A stretch of DNA of 64,000 nt from Hirsutella rhossiliensis. Its lineage: Eukaryota; Ascomycota; Sordariomycetes; Hypocreales; Ophiocordycipitaceae. Positions within the stretch are counted from its first letter, which is position 1; each line of letters starts with the position of its first letter. The stretch lies in assembly GCF_020360975.1 (NCBI RefSeq), contig NW_025408680.1:620001-684000 (forward strand), read 5' to 3'. This document shows, piece by piece, positions 10,639 through 23,766 of this stretch. The translations under genes and the position numbers were made by a program. The notes below the pieces were generated by a model. That model did not search any database and had not been told where the DNA came from. It saw nothing but the letters and a program-made list of their open reading frames with translations.

Positions 10639-11937
10639 ATGGCAGCAAAAAGCTTCAAGCTCAACACGGGCACTGAGATGCCGGCTGTGGGCCTGGGTAA
10701 GTCTAACCTGGCGCGCCGAAGACGCGTAAGAAAATATGCTGACGGATGCGCAGGAACGTGGCAGTCCAAGCCGGGCGAGGTTCAGGATGCCGTCTCATAC
10801 GCGCTCCAGGCTGGGTATCGGCTGGTGGACTGTGCATACTGCTACGGCAACGAGGACGAGGTCGGCCAGGGCCTCAAGGAGGCATTTGATGCAGGCGTCA
10901 AGCGCGAGCATGTCTTTGTCATGACCAAGGTCTGGGCGACGTACAATACCCGGGTCGCCGAGGGCCTGGAAAAGAGCCTCAAGAGCCTTGGACTGGACTA
11001 CGTTGACCTGTTCCTGATCGTGAGTCCCCATCGGAGCGAGTTGAGAACCACCATGGTGGCTTCAGACATGATGGGCTGACGCGGACTGGCGCAGCACTGG
11101 CCTATTCTATTGAACCCACAAGGTAAGTCGGCCCGGGCGAGGATGCAGCCAAGCCAAAGAGACCTTTGCTGAAGCTGAGCGGAACAGGCAATCACGAAAA
11201 GTTCCCGACCCTGCCGGACGGCTCGCGAGACGTCGTCCACGGATGGAACCACGTCGAGGCCTGGAAGCAGATGGAGGCGCTCCTGAGCACGGGCAAAGTC
11301 AAGGCCATTGGTGTTTGCAACGTATGTCCTTACCCAGTCAAAGCCGGACGCCACGTTTGTGAGACTCACACGAGCTTCTATCCTTGTCCGATAACAGTAC
11401 AGCAAGCGATACCTGGAAGAGCTGCTTCTTCACTGCACCGTTGTGCCCGCCATCAACCAGATCGAAAACCACCCCAGCCTGCCACAGCAGGAGGTTGTGG
11501 ATCTATGCAAGGCAAAGGGCATCCACGTTGTGGCCTACAGCCCGCTGGGAAGCACCGGCAGCCCCTTGATGAGAGCCGAGCCCGTGGCCAAGATTGCGGA
11601 AAAGAAGGGCGTCAGCGCCGGCACGGTCTTGCTGAGCTATCATGGTACGTCGTGTCACGCCAGCGGCTATCCCCCCATGTACCTGTTAATACCAATTTGG
11701 TCTTGTTCCTCCCGTTGACACTCTCTGATTGCTTCTCTAGTCGCCCGAGGCAGCACGGTTCTTGCCAAGTCCGTCACCCCGGCCCGTATCAAGTCGAACC
11801 TGGACCTTGTCGAGCTCGACGCCGCCGACATGAAGCTCCTTGACGACTACTCAGCCGATCTGGCCAAAAAGGGAGAGCTGAAGCGATATGTGTACCCGCC
11901 CTTTGGCGTGGACTTTGGCTTCCCGGACAAATCATAG
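10639..11937 (+). CDS. NAD(P)H-dependent aldo/keto reductase (glycerol/glyceraldehyde or aldose reductase type)
   Basis: Six exons (10639-10696, 10754-11019, 11095-11122, 11188-11321, 11398-11644, 11741-11937) give 309 residues, the normal AKR length. All four catalytic residues are visible: Asp in LVDCAYCYGNE, Tyr in CYGNE, Lys in VMTKVW and His in IHWPILLNP. The His lies in a 28-base micro-exon. The C-terminal part carries the cofactor-binding pattern (VARGSTVLAKSVTPARIKSN). The family reduces aldehydes such as glyceraldehyde or aldose sugars to alcohols in the cytosol with NADPH. The C-terminal end FGVDFGFPDKS resembles the fungal glycerol dehydrogenase / L-glyceraldehyde reductase group, but the substrate is not fixed by sequence. 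Its tail-to-tail neighbour is a polyol dehydrogenase, suggesting joint work in sugar/polyol interconversion. Confidence 0.9.
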
Positions 11938-12623
11938 CGCGAGGCTGGGCCAGGTTTGGGATAGAGAAGACGAAAGGTAGTGAAACATAGATGCGAATGG
12001 TCGTTGCCCTAAACTCGACATCGCCAGCCGGATCTCCAAGACCCTCGCGTAGAACCTTGTCTTGTACTGGAGTCGACAGCTAGCCCTACATGTACAAGCG
12101 TTCGCCTCACAGGGCTGCGTAGACGACTTCCTGTGCCCAAGGAAGCATAGTCCCTTAAATGGAACTAAATCTGAGACGCAAGAACTTGATTCTCGTGATT
12201 AGCCTCTACACGTTGTCTGTCCGTCATTACATGATGTAGTGCTACATGACACGAGTCAAAGTGAATGGGTGTGTTGCTAGACAAAGTCGATAAGAGTACG
12301 AAGTAGCCAATTGGAATTTTCCTTCTCGCCTAAGATCTACATGTTCTCATTGCGAGTAAAGCTGAATTGTTGACACCAAACATGCGGTGTAAAGAAATTA
12401 TGCGCCCCCCATACACCTCTTGCACGGGAGATCTTGGTTTAGAGGGGGGCGTGTTTCTTCCACCCCTTGACGCTTGACGAGCCATACTGTCACCCCTTCC
12501 TCTTGGCTTGCTCTGCGTCTTAGCGGAAGAAGCAGAAAAGACAAAATGGTATAGGTACAAAAAGAAACCTTTGAAGTGACATACGGATACTGCATCGCAT
12601 ATCGTACTATACATGCGGTCTCA
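11938..12623. other. convergent intergenic region
   Basis: This 686-base stretch lies between the stop codons of the two convergent genes (aldo/keto reductase and polyol dehydrogenase) and must hold both polyadenylation regions. It is more AT-rich than its surroundings. No gene is seen. Confidence 0.6.
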
Positions 12624-13918
12624 TCACATTTGCTCCTCCATGTCCACGACAACCTTTAGCACCAGCCGCCCGGCGCCGTCCTTGACCTTAGCGGCCATGG
12701 AGAAGGCGTCCGTAATGTGGTCCATGCCCTTGAAGCGATGGGTGACGAGGGTCGCCAAGTCCGGCATCGACGCCGGCCGATTGGACAGTAGCTTGATGGC
12801 CTCCTTGTACGTGTTGGCGTATCGGAAGACGCCGATGAGGTCGACCTCGCGTAGGGCAGCGGCGGACATGGGCAGAGTGATAATGGGAGTGCCCATTCCG
12901 ATGATCATGACTTTGCCGCCGGGCTTGGTGGCCTGGCCGTCGTCGCCGGCGAGTCAGCACAAGGATACAAGGGCATGGAGACGGGGAAGTGCGAAGCGCA
13001 GCAAAAGAAGGGGAGAGGGACAAACGTAGATGGAACTCTGGAGGCAAGTCTCGACGCCAGTGCATTCGTACACGGCCGAGACTTCGCCGACGGGCTTGCC
13101 ACGGATCTCGGTTGCCATGATCTTGGCGGCAACGTCTTGCGCGTAGGCGAGCTTCTCGTCAATCGTCTGCGGCCGCGCCATGGGTACGACGAAGCCCGTG
13201 TCGGCGTATCCGTTGGCGACGGCAAAGTCGACGCGGTCCTTTTGGATGTCGGCAATCACGACGGCCTCGGCATCTGAAGCCTTGCTGACGGCGGCTGCCA
13301 GCAGCCCCACAGCTCCGGCGCCAAAGACGAGGACGGTCGATTTGGCTGGTAGGCTGGCGCGGTCTTGGGCGTGCATGGCCACCGAGAGCGGCTCGATGAC
13401 GGCGCCGAGGTCTAGGGACAGGCCGTCGGGAAGCCTGTGTGAAGCCCGGGTCAGCCGCCTGGATTATACAGGGTGCTCTCCCAAACTCACTTGTGACACC
13501 ACCGGGCCGGATGGTTGAGCCTTTCCTGCAGCGTGCCCTGCGCATGGGGAAAGGCCTTGGCCGAGCTGCGAAACCTCATGTCGCGGCAGATGTTATATCG
13601 CCCCTGCTGGCAGTACTCGCACTCTTCACACGGAAGGCCGACCTCGAGCGCAACGCGGTCGCCCGGCTTAAGGTCCGAGACGGCCGAGCCGACGCCGACG
13701 ACGGTGCCGCTCGACTCGTGGCCAAGCGTCAACGGCTCGCGCACCAGGATGTCGCCGTTGCGGAAGTGGTTGAAGTAATGCAAATCGGAGCCGCACAGGC
13801 CCGTCGACTGGACGGCCACCTGGACCTCGTCGTTGGCGGGCGGCGGCAGCTCGCGCTCCTCAAGCCGGAGGTCCCGCTCGCCGTGCAGGACGGAAGCCCG
13901 GACACGCTGCGAAGCCAT
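12624..13918 (-). CDS. zinc-dependent polyol dehydrogenase (sorbitol/xylitol dehydrogenase family)
   Basis: Three exons on the minus strand (13491-13918, 13026-13434, 12624-12932) give 381 residues. I chose the ATG at 13916-13918 (MASQRVRASVLHGERDLRLE) because the family begins there; an in-frame ATG 60 bases upstream would add a non-conserved tail. The catalytic zinc ligands are in GLCGSDLHYF and GHESSG, and the four structural zinc cysteines in CEECEYCQQGRYNIC. The Rossmann motif GAGAVG is followed by the acidic residue in ADIQKDR that normally selects NAD+ over NADP+. The family oxidises polyols (xylitol, D-sorbitol, L-arabinitol) to ketoses in the cytosol. Sequence alone does not decide among these substrates. 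The convergent aldo/keto reductase could supply or remove the polyol, giving a reductase/oxidase pair. Confidence 0.92.
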
Positions 13919-14643
13919 GGTTGTCGCTTTGTCGAAGGGGATTTCCGGTGTGCTTCTGCCCAGGTAGTGTGACGACACAGGAGCCCGTTGCAGCCTTCAA
14001 AGCTTAGTGCTCACGTCCGCTCGGCCGAGGATGGAGGGCGTTCTGCGTTTTGTTGTGTTCGTCGAATGCTGGAAAAGGGCCGTAATGTTGTGGGAGGAGA
14101 GCTCATTGAGCGGCCTCTGACTGCTTTTCGATGCTGAGAGTATGCAAGAGGTATCGAAAGAAAAGAGGAGAGGAGAGCCTTGGCCGGGAGCGATGATGTC
14201 GGAGAATGGACCTTTGAAATCAAATCACCATGACGCCGGCTAGAGTCAAAGGCCCACGCTCGGCGTTTGAAAACCCCTCGGTGGCTCCTCATGACCGAGG
14301 TTGCATTCGCCTGACGACGAGCGTTTGCTCTAACTCGCCCAAAAGTGGCCTCAATAGCCGCGCTGCCTTGTGTACTCGTGGGTTCGGGGACCTTTCGGCG
14401 GGTGCGGAGGCGGGGCAGTGGCGGCTGGGGTCCGGAGAGACCGACCCTGGGCCGGCGCCTGTTACCGGAATAGGCAATAACTGTCGGTCCTCAAGGTTAA
14501 GCCCACGCTGCTCTTCCGTCATTTCTACTCTTCCGCCACTCTCCTGAATCGTCTTATTGTCTGGTGCTAGATGGTTGCTCTTCTTCGGAGTCGCCGTCCT
14601 GCCTCGGACTGATGCATTGGTTCATAGACCGTGAACAAACTAG

Positions 14644-14671
14644 GTGTAGCTGCCAGAGTGTAGCTGCCAGA
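14644..14671. repeat. perfect 2 x 14-base tandem duplication
   Basis: The unit GTGTAGCTGCCAGA occurs twice head to tail and is followed by the first three bases of a third copy. Confidence 0.9.
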
Positions 14672-16359
14672 GTGCTGAGAGGTCAATGCGGCTTGACCAA
14701 CGGCTTCAACTCTCATGTTGCTCATTCGACTTGAGCTGCACGGGTCGCGCCCGAGGAAATTCAACTGTACTTCTGTGTGAAACTGGGGTGGCGCAGCCCC
14801 TATATTCATATCTGCATGCACATGCGCATACATATCCACCCCTCTACAATATCAATTCCAAGTGACAGTGACCGATATACGAACGTGTCTGTGCAAACAG
14901 TTCCTCGTACTTGGATGCTGTCTCCAGCTGCCACAGATGGCTGAACACTCACTGAAAGTATAAAAAAAAACTCATGTCTTTGACCCCGTCTTTACCCCTA
15001 TGGAAGACGCCTGAGAGGAGCTGCTTCTCTGCAACAGCCAGCCAGACTTACCCGATTACAGGGTATCCAAGTCCGCCTGCTACCGACCATGCCATCCCTC
15101 TTTCGGTCTCAATGCTTGACCCCGGCTAACCCAACAAGACTATGCATAGAAGGACTAGCCTCATCTCCGGGCAGTGACACGTCACACGGGAATCGAGGGT
15201 CTCGCTTGTGAGATTTGGCATGTAGCGTATACTATACTTGTACATTTACGAAGTACTTTGGCTGTCAACGTCAATAGCCCCTATTGCTATCATACTAGAC
15301 AGCGGATCTTGACGAAGTCATGTTAAATTACGGAGGAGATGACGGCTAAGGACATGACATCATCCGCTTGTAGCCCAGCTAGAAGCTTGTTCATGAAACC
15401 CCGGACGCTTAAAGGGGGCGAGTTAAAGACGCACTGTCTTATTAATTCACACTTGGCGAGCCTTGCGAGCACACCGCCATTGCGAGGCCCTCTCAACGGG
15501 ACGTCGACCTTTTCGGTGCCTCTTAGAGCTTTCTAATTGTGACATCGAGATTGACTTGCACGCATATGAGCTGGGAATTGGGATGACGCTCACGAGAGTT
15601 AAGAAACGCGGAGTGAAGCTGAGATTCGGCAGGTGACGGGCCATGTGCGTTCTTCCTGCGCATAGAGGAAGTGGCCTGACTTGCCCAGTCATGACTTGGG
15701 ACAGCTGGCTTACAAGTGAGTTGTGTGAGGATACCAAGAGCATAGCATCGACCGGCTTCAACCGGCAACCTCTGTCACACTGTAGAGGTGAGACGAGCAT
15801 TCAACTCGTGCGAATGCAGGCTTATAACCCCCTGATGAGGTTGGTACCTAGGCTCAGAGTCTCTCGCAAACAATATCAAGTCCAGGGAACAGCTCAAGAC
15901 TGGGAGTGAGGTTCATTTGAGACGGGAGGCAACATGATCGCCGTTTCAACATCACTACGGAGTCAATACGGCTTCGAATGCTTCAGCGTAAGTCTTGTCC
16001 GGGATCAGGGGCGACGCGATAAACGCTCGTAGGTGGCTGCGCACATCAAGACGGCATCAAAAACTCTGCGAGCTCTGATATCAGCGACGCATCAGACTGT
16101 AGGAAAGACTCACCTCTTTAGGCTTATGAAATGGTCCAGCATACGGAGTCGGGGCGCCCGGACTACCTATTACTCACCCAAAGCGCCGACTCGTCGTGTT
16201 CTCATCTTGAAGGTTGCACATACATGCCCACTTGTTTTAAAAATCACTCCTGGGCTCCCTGTTGCTGGCGATAAAGCAAGGGCATATTCTGGCACCAATC
16301 GCAACTTTCGACATATCCATAGACTCATGACATCTGACAACTTGAGGCTTCATTCTGGG

Positions 16360-16387
16360 AACCTCGCCGTAAGAACCTCGCCGTAAG
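16360..16387. repeat. perfect 2 x 14-base tandem duplication
   Basis: The unit AACCTCGCCGTAAG occurs twice head to tail. It lies about 120 bases from the end of the regulator gene, so it may fall in that gene's 3' untranslated region. Confidence 0.9.
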
Positions 16388-16510
16388 AGATGAAAAAACT
16401 CGGATCAGCCTTGAGTATATATATAAGGAGGCAGGCCCCAAGACACGACTTGCGTTCCAGCTCACCCGTTAGCTGCGCGCTTGCGTCCCCTCCTTCGTCT
16501 TTGTATTCGG

Positions 16511-19177
16511 CTACTGAATCTCGTCATCGTCCAGAATGTTGGTGTAGTCTCTCAACATGGCATTCTCTTGAAACTGCGCCGCGAGGCATTCCACGGTGGC
16601 AGACCTCGGATCGAACGGGGCCAATTCCGGATCGGCTATAAGGGTGGCGCGGATGCTGCCTGGGATGCGCGCCCAGTTCTTGTTTTCAAGGTCATGCAGA
16701 ATCCGGCGGGCCGCATCGCTTGATACATCCTTCTTGCGCAGCATCATTGATAGGAGGGCCTTGGTGATGGCCTCGGCAACCTGCCATGACCGCCCCAGGC
16801 TCTCGTAGCCGTATATGCACAGCAGAAGGCACGAGTACCAGTTTTCGTCCATGACACCGTCAAGTATGGCATTGGCGACGTACAACAAGGCCATGTGCCA
16901 CAGGATCGAGTACGATGACGACTGGTACTTGAATCGATAATCGAAGATGAGTCGCTCCAGTTGAGCGACGGAGGCGGCGGAAACGGCCTCGGGCGAACCG
17001 CCCATGTGACCAAAGGTTCGCAGACGGCTCTTTGGGCTCTCCTTGATGCATGGACGGAAGATGTCGAGGATGGCCGCGTGGAACCAGAGGCTACAGTTGT
17101 TGGTCCCTTGTTAGTCGCGATACGTCCGCCGCGCTTCAACTCAAGTGTGCCATGGGCATGAGAGGCGACTTACTGTAGAATCTGTACGTGGTGCGGACTC
17201 TGGTCCCTCTGTGTAAGCTGTGTGGGAAGCCCGTTGCCCCAGGCGAGAAGCTCTCGAAACTTGAACTCGGCAAATAAAAGATTGCCACGAGAGCCCACCG
17301 GAGCCAGGCCACCGGCATAGTACACCCAACTGACTTCGTGTACAATGCTCCAAAAGCGGCAGAGGTGGGGAAACGTCTGCCCCATGTACCAAGGGAGAAG
17401 GGAAACGTTCTGTGATCCTAAGCTAGCGGGTGTGTGCGGCCCCTCGGCAACCGAATCCGCATTGTGCTGTTGGTTCTCTGGTATAGGCACCTGCGGCGGA
17501 TGTTGCGGGCACTTCAGTTCCGGTTGGTGATAGAATAGAGACATGAGTCTAGCAAAAATGTCAGTCGCGGGGGAACCTAGTGCCACTGTCGTGCGGGTGT
17601 CTCCTACGTTATCCAGTTGAATACTCCCCAAGCGGCATACCCACGTGCTCCTTGGGCCTCGGCAGATAGCTCACTGTCCTTGTCTGGCGACGGTTGACTC
17701 TTGACACCAAACAGCCCTAGTCTGATACCCATGTCGGTTGCCTCGGACAGATAGACCAACATCTTATGGTCTCTGCCTTGGCCCAGGTACCCAAGGCTCA
17801 GAAACTCGGCTGCTGCCATGGTTTGGATTGAATCTCTATTACTACTGCGTTCCTGGTTCCAAAGCCGCTCCGCCTCTGCGCAGAGGCTGGTTGTCTGACC
17901 CTCTGTTTCGGGGTCGATGCCACTATACATTTGCTAGTATCGCTGTCAGTGGTCGACTTGTCGATACCACGTCGGGGACAAGGCGACAGATGAAGTTGGA
18001 AACACAAAACGGGCGGTGGGGAGGGGGGGAAGGTGATGAGTGATGTATGAGAACAAGGCGTCAAGGAGAGGAGAAAAGTTGAGACTCGACCGTTCTTCTT
18101 GGTAAACTTACAAAAGCCCAGTATAGTAACGCGTTGACGAGCAGTGAAGAACAAAACTCAACCTGCCCGGAAATCAGGTGTGAAACGAAAAGTTCGGGGT
18201 CAAAGTGGCCCAGCAAGGGGTGGTCGGTTTCCAGGTACAGAGAAATGCACTTGGCAGCCATGTAGTTGTCTATATTGACGTTTGTCCAGAGGCGGATATT
18301 CAGTTCCCGTAGGCGAGGGTCGCACAGTTGTGGCGAGACTTTCGGCTCCTGGCTCTCCGTTGTGGGTGTTAGATTACCTGACGTAGACCCACGTGAGGGC
18401 CCATATGTGCAAGAATCCCGCCTTGGGCTTGATTCGCTGTGCAGACAATGAACCCAGAACCAGACGTTAGTCTTACGCTCTGCGCGTGTCGTGGTGTCGT
18501 ACCAGGCTGTGGGCCGCTATCCACGTTCAGGGGTTGGATGATTGTGTCGGGGGGCGACTTACGGCAGTGTAGGGGCGTTCCCTATTGCGGGCTCGGTTGG
18601 CCTCCGATACCGCTCGCTCTGGAGCGTTTTCGGGTCAAGAGGCTTTAAGACTGGATAGGCAAAGGGACACTGAGCCGCCAGCTCGACATTCTCGAAGGTG
18701 CCACCAGTCGTGGTGGAGGCCTTGGATTGTTGATAGCTGGTGGGATCGCCTCTGAGTATAGAAAGTATAGTTGAAGCCTCAGTCTCCTCCCCTAGGGAAG
18801 GCATGATCCGAATCAACTCAGCTGCAGGGAGCGTGTTGAGGATTTTGACCATTTCGAACACGAGCTTCTTAGACTCGTCGGACAGGGGCGCATCATCCCG
18901 ATACTCGCATTGCGAGACTTGGTCCCGGCAATTCGTGCAAGTAGGACGCTGGCCGTCGCACTGTCGACGTTACGTTAGACCATTCATGGAGGGCTTGCCG
19001 AACGAATATTTGGCCGGCAAGGCGGCATACCCTGATTTTCCTCCGCCGGCAGGTGTTGCACGCCACCGAGACGCCAACCCGCCGTCTCTTGTACTCCAAA
19101 GCTCCCGAGGACAGGCTCTTGCTGTCGCTTTCAGCGGCTGGAGCCAAAGGGCGGAGTGGGGGATATCTTCGCTCCAT
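16511..19177 (-). CDS. Zn2Cys6 binuclear-cluster transcription factor with fungal-specific regulatory domain
   Basis: Six exons on the minus strand (19031-19177, 18563-18960, 18112-18436, 17608-17933, 17174-17548, 16511-17090) add up to exactly 717 codons, 716 residues. All five donors and acceptors are canonical and the phases agree. The DNA-binding cluster starts at residue 40: CNTCRRRKIR, then (across intron 1) CDGQRPTCTNCRDQVSQC, the CX2CX6CX6CX2CX6C pattern. The N-terminal flank is basic (EYKRRRVGV). The middle homology region of fungal regulators follows, with VNALLYWAFQMYSG, AEFLSLGYLGQG and LWFHAAILDIFRPC. Proteins of this type bind CGG-containing sites in the nucleus. The target genes are unknown. 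The nearest enzyme genes are the polyol dehydrogenase and reductase 2.6 kb away, too far to assume a link. Confidence 0.92.
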
Positions 19178-22100
19178 CGCGCAGTTGGAAGCTGCGATGC
19201 GCGGAGCAAGAGGCTTGCGAGCGGCCTGGCGGAGCGTATGTATCGTGATGTGCTTGAAAGTAGTCCGCAGGTACGAAAGAGATGCGGATGCGCTCTGCTA
19301 CCGGGTTTATTAGCCAGAGTCGCGGAGGCGAGCCCACCTATGACAGTGCCCGGTCTTCACCCACGCCCGCCGTGGCGGTATGCATGTCCATTATACATTC
19401 AGCGTGAGCTCATCTTGGCGAGGGGCTGGCCTCCCAATTGTCCGTGAGAGAGGTTGGACCCTCTCGACTTCTAATGTTGACGGCCCATGACTGATATGCA
19501 TCCTTGCGTGGCGAGGATGACCTCACTCGGCACTGAAAGCGGTTCATACATGGCTGCTGGCATCATACTAAGTCGATGTGACGGAAGGTCGTCTGCTCCC
19601 GGCCCTTGAACGCCAGTGGACTGTTATTCGAGGTTGCCACAGACCAGACGACCCTTGGACGGCGTCTCCGCTCATTGCCTTGCAGCTCGGGTCGTGACGG
19701 CCCAAGACAAGTTCTGACGACTTGAATCCATCGGCATCCAGCCTTGGCAAATGCTTCGGAGACGATGCCCCTATGGTACATAAAGCATGGAGTACGCTGG
19801 AACTGAGGACCGTACGACACATGGCTATCCATTCTTTTGAATATATTTGGCATCGACACCGGCTGCTGCCACAGGGAAGTCGTCTTAATGAAGTCCTTCT
19901 GCGATTGGCAGCCAGGACCAACTCCGACCGGTTGGACGTCTCCCGCGGTGGCGGCGACATGGGGGGGCCTCGACATGCTGCCCACATGTACGGGGCCGGG
20001 TCATCGCGACGCGCGGCATCGTTGCCTTGATAGGCCAGGGGCTTGGTATATGGGAAAGTCGGACAATCCGAGAGACATCTATTGCAGCCGAGACTCGTCT
20101 ATTTCAGCGCGCCATTGATCGTCCTGGCGAATGGCGGGCCAGAATTGACATCGAGGCTTGAGACTGGAGGCCTCCTGGACCTTCGGTGAGGGATTCCTGC
20201 ACAAAAGAGAAGCAGGCCCCCCAGGTCATGCCATCACTCTGGCATCACTCATTTCTCAACCCTCCTTTCGGTGGCTAAATGCTTCCCAAGGACCGACCGC
20301 CAACACGCCAGCTCTATCGCTACAATTTTCAGCCGTCGCCAACCCTAGCCAACGGAGACTGGGCGACAGCACGGGAATATGCGCATGGCCGCATCGGGAT
20401 CGCCGGCTGTGGAATGTCGGCTCCCCGGACGAGTGTCGGCAGGGGTGGTGCTCTGCAGGTCAAGGGGCGCAGACGGACGTTGCGGAGGTTGATGGGTTGT
20501 TCCGTGCATGCAGCAGGGAGGAGATGACCGGACCAGGTCTTGCGTGTCGTGCCGCAACTTTCGAGATATCAAGGCGGACAGGGGCCGGAGTCCGGGTCCG
20601 TCGTACGAATCTCGGCAATGCGAAATCTCCTGGAATGGCTTCATAGAGAGCTTGTCTGGTCTCCGACCGACCATTTCTTTTCAGAGGCTCGCCTGGTTCT
20701 TCGTCTCCTTGGCCGGCGACCGCAGCGCTTGCCGAGCCCAGGTCTCGAGGACAGCAAACATCCGATGGCAGCCGCAAGATCGCTCCCAGTCGACAAGCCG
20801 AGTGAATCGTCCCAGCGGTCCAATGGATGGCTGAGCCCCCTCTATCTTTTTCGATATCGTTCCGAGCCTATCAGGGTCGTATGCTATGCATTCCGTCACG
20901 TTGCACAACACAAGCTCGCGTCTGGTATTAGTCACATCTGGGGAGGCGTTTTGCTTGAGGCAAAAAGTCCTTTTTGGATATCCCCAGACAGGTAGGTACA
21001 CGACCAATGTGGAGATCAACAATGAAGCGGCGATTCGACGATTCGATTCCGGAGCCATGTCGATTTCGGTCCGGCCGACGAGTTATGCTCAAGGGCTGAC
21101 CAGGGCTGACCACCTGTGGACCCGATCGCCTGGCAAGGAAGATGTGAGCCTTCGAGAAACAGTGAGAGCATGTGCCGGGATGAAGCAATACAGTACAAGC
21201 AGCAGCATATCCGGCGTCAGACCTTCGCATGCCGTACATGGCTATGCGCGAGATCTGGGAGTCGTCGAGCTGCAGGCCGGCGACAGCACTCACGTGTGCA
21301 ATCCGGGCCGATACGTGAATCGGCTGCCACTACCAACGGAGTCATCCCTCCTTGGCGGCCTTGAAGCGGCCAATGGAGATGATACGGGTTGGACGACGAC
21401 GAAGCGGGATTGAGGCTTCCCTGCTGTCAACGAGAGCCGGATCAGCTAGAAGCCAGGGCGTCAGCTTTGGTTTCCATTTTCAAAAGTAGAAGCCGGAGTA
21501 GGAGCCCAAGCAAGCTCAAGGAGAGGGTTCCGAGTGCAGTGTGCCATTATGTTTAGTCGATGAGGCTGGACTGCATTGAAGGCCTTGAAGCCTCGACATG
21601 ATCGACAGTTCTCTCTGACAGGCTCGGCAAGCAGCCTGAGTCGATGGAGGCTTCGACTCTTCATGTTGTTGCGCTTTGCCTGGGCCCAGCAGAAACCGCC
21701 TCGCAACGACGACTACCAACACTCAAAGTCACGCTCGCTCCCGGAGACGAGACGATCGCCCCCAGATTATCACATGGCACGGCATCGGCTACTTCTGTGG
21801 GGGTTGTCACCTCGACGCCGGCCTCCCACGCCCCCCCCTTTCGAATTTGCATGCCAGCCCGAGGCGATCACACAGCAACGGAAGCTTGTCCGGACCATGT
21901 ACCAGTACCTCTCTCTACCGTCTATCGTCTCCTCGACAGGGATTTCTGTCCAATAACTTGGACGGAGCTGCCTCCGGCTCTCGTGGCCAATAACGGGCTG
22001 CATGCTAGACTTTGACTAAGAGGCGGCCAATGTCTGTCGAGGAAAAAATAAAACATGAGACAGCGTCCCGCTTAGCGTTGACATCCGCAGGTCGTCTGCT

Positions 22101-23766
22101 TGTAATTAGCCTGCAGTCCCTTTGCGAGCCCATGTCCAAGTCCAACGGCCTGGGCCGCAGGGACTGAGCGTCGACGAACACATAAGCGACTACGCCCCTG
22201 CCGACATAAACAGGGGTTGCTCGACTGCTATCAATAAATGTCCGCCCGACCTCTCGGGCGTGAGCCATGATGCCAGGCTTCATCCATTTGTCCAGGTCCT
22301 CGCGGATCTCTGTGCGCGGTTGCACGAAGCCTTGACGTGCACGTGGAAGTGGCCGAGGTCATATTGCGCGGGTAGCGGCCCTTGCTCCGGGCTCGTCGAG
22401 CCAAACATCGTCAAAGGAGAACGCCCGCGGAGATATTGGGATCGTACATGAATGAAGGCAAGGCGCATCAATGTACTGTACATACCAGGCTCACGTTTAT
22501 CGCCCCGCCCCGTGAGGCGACCACTCGTGAAAGAGACGGAGCCGGCGACTCACCGATACCCTGACCACGGCCGTCCGCACAACTGTGTATGCTTGAATCA
22601 AGACGCGTACACAAGTTCTGTGCAGCAGATCCTGAGCGGCACAGATATAACTTAACATGTACTGTACGTAGCGTGTGGGTAGCACAGCCAGCCTCGGTGC
22701 TTGCACGTACGAATCGGCTCTGGCCCCAAGACCCCCTCCGTCCCCCACGATGCCGAAGAATGACTTATACGTACGTAGGTACTTGGGTCAAGGTTTCTGT
22801 GACGAGGCACCAATAGTCAAGAAGCGCGGGGCACGTCCGCAGCAACCCCATTGCCCTCTGGGTCTGATGCTACTTGGCATTATGAAAGGGGCTTTCCACT
22901 ACGCCATGCCGGACTTGAAATGCCGCAGAGCAGCCCCTACATTGCCTATCGACTGCTGGATCTGAACTCCATGATGCATCACTGCGAGGAAGGGGGTGAG
23001 GTGAAGGCAAGGATGGAGCCGAGGGGGTCTCTCCATGAACACAGAAGTTGGCAGCTGCCAAACAGGAATCAGGTAAACCTTTCCCGCCTCACTGCTCATG
23101 AGTTGTCGGAAGCGTACATGATGCTGCCGGGGCTAGGTCAATGCGTGGCACCCCTGAGAGCCGAAAACAAGGCCCCCCCTACAAAGGTCCTCCGCCCCTG
23201 GCGCCAGTTTGTGGTGTTGTTTGCGGATACATATACATCGTAATCAACGCTGGAAGTATTCAACTTTGAGCAGGTACCTGTTTGATACAGTCGCTGCAGG
23301 TCATATTCAACTTTCCAGGTGATTTCCCCGGACGCTGCAGAACCAAGCGTCTCCAACTCTGGTTGTGTATGGTGGTGGGTGGCTCCCAATCGATCCTTCG
23401 CCGTACAAAGACTTTGAACCCCCTCCCCCCCTTCCCAGCCCTCCCCGCTCCCCCATGTCCCCTTCTCGATGGCGCACCTCTTAAGACGTGATTTACAGGA
23501 GCACTCTCAAGCACGGCTACTGCATTCAGCTTGACGGCCGCCTTGGCTGTATGTAGAGAGTGACGGACAGGACTTGCCCGGGCTGCCGCGCAGTGATGCA
23601 TTGTCCACACATGGGTTTCTCGGCTCGTACTTGTACGAGCTGAGACAACACGTCCTCGACAGCCTTTCCAAGATTTTAAAATACTACCTGAAAACTTTGA
23701 GACTCTCGTTCCTCGTAATTCATCATCCAGTGGACAAGAATCCAAGCCGCCTGCTCCTGTATACCA
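19178..23766. other. 4.6-kb gene-poor region
   Basis: Only short ORFs (up to 235 codons) are present. They overlap one another on both strands, carry no recognisable domain and have no convincing splice structure. The first few hundred bases should include the promoter of the Zn2Cys6 regulator and the last few hundred the bZIP promoter. The base composition is not unusually AT-rich, so this is not a heavily RIP-mutated block. I see no transposon ends, but old decayed sequence cannot be excluded. Confidence 0.5.

Larger units (their letters stand above)
13919..16510. other. gene-free intergenic region with two small tandem duplications
   Basis: This 2.6-kb region lies between the polyol dehydrogenase start and the stop of the Zn2Cys6 regulator. 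The only ORFs are short, unrelated to any family I know and overlap on both strands. It carries two separate perfect two-copy 14-base tandem duplications (14644-14671 and 16360-16387). Confidence 0.6.

Noticed and set aside
20158..20646. possible 162-codon gene in the gene-poor region
   Set aside because: No domain, no splice signals in a sensible arrangement and competing ORFs on both strands.
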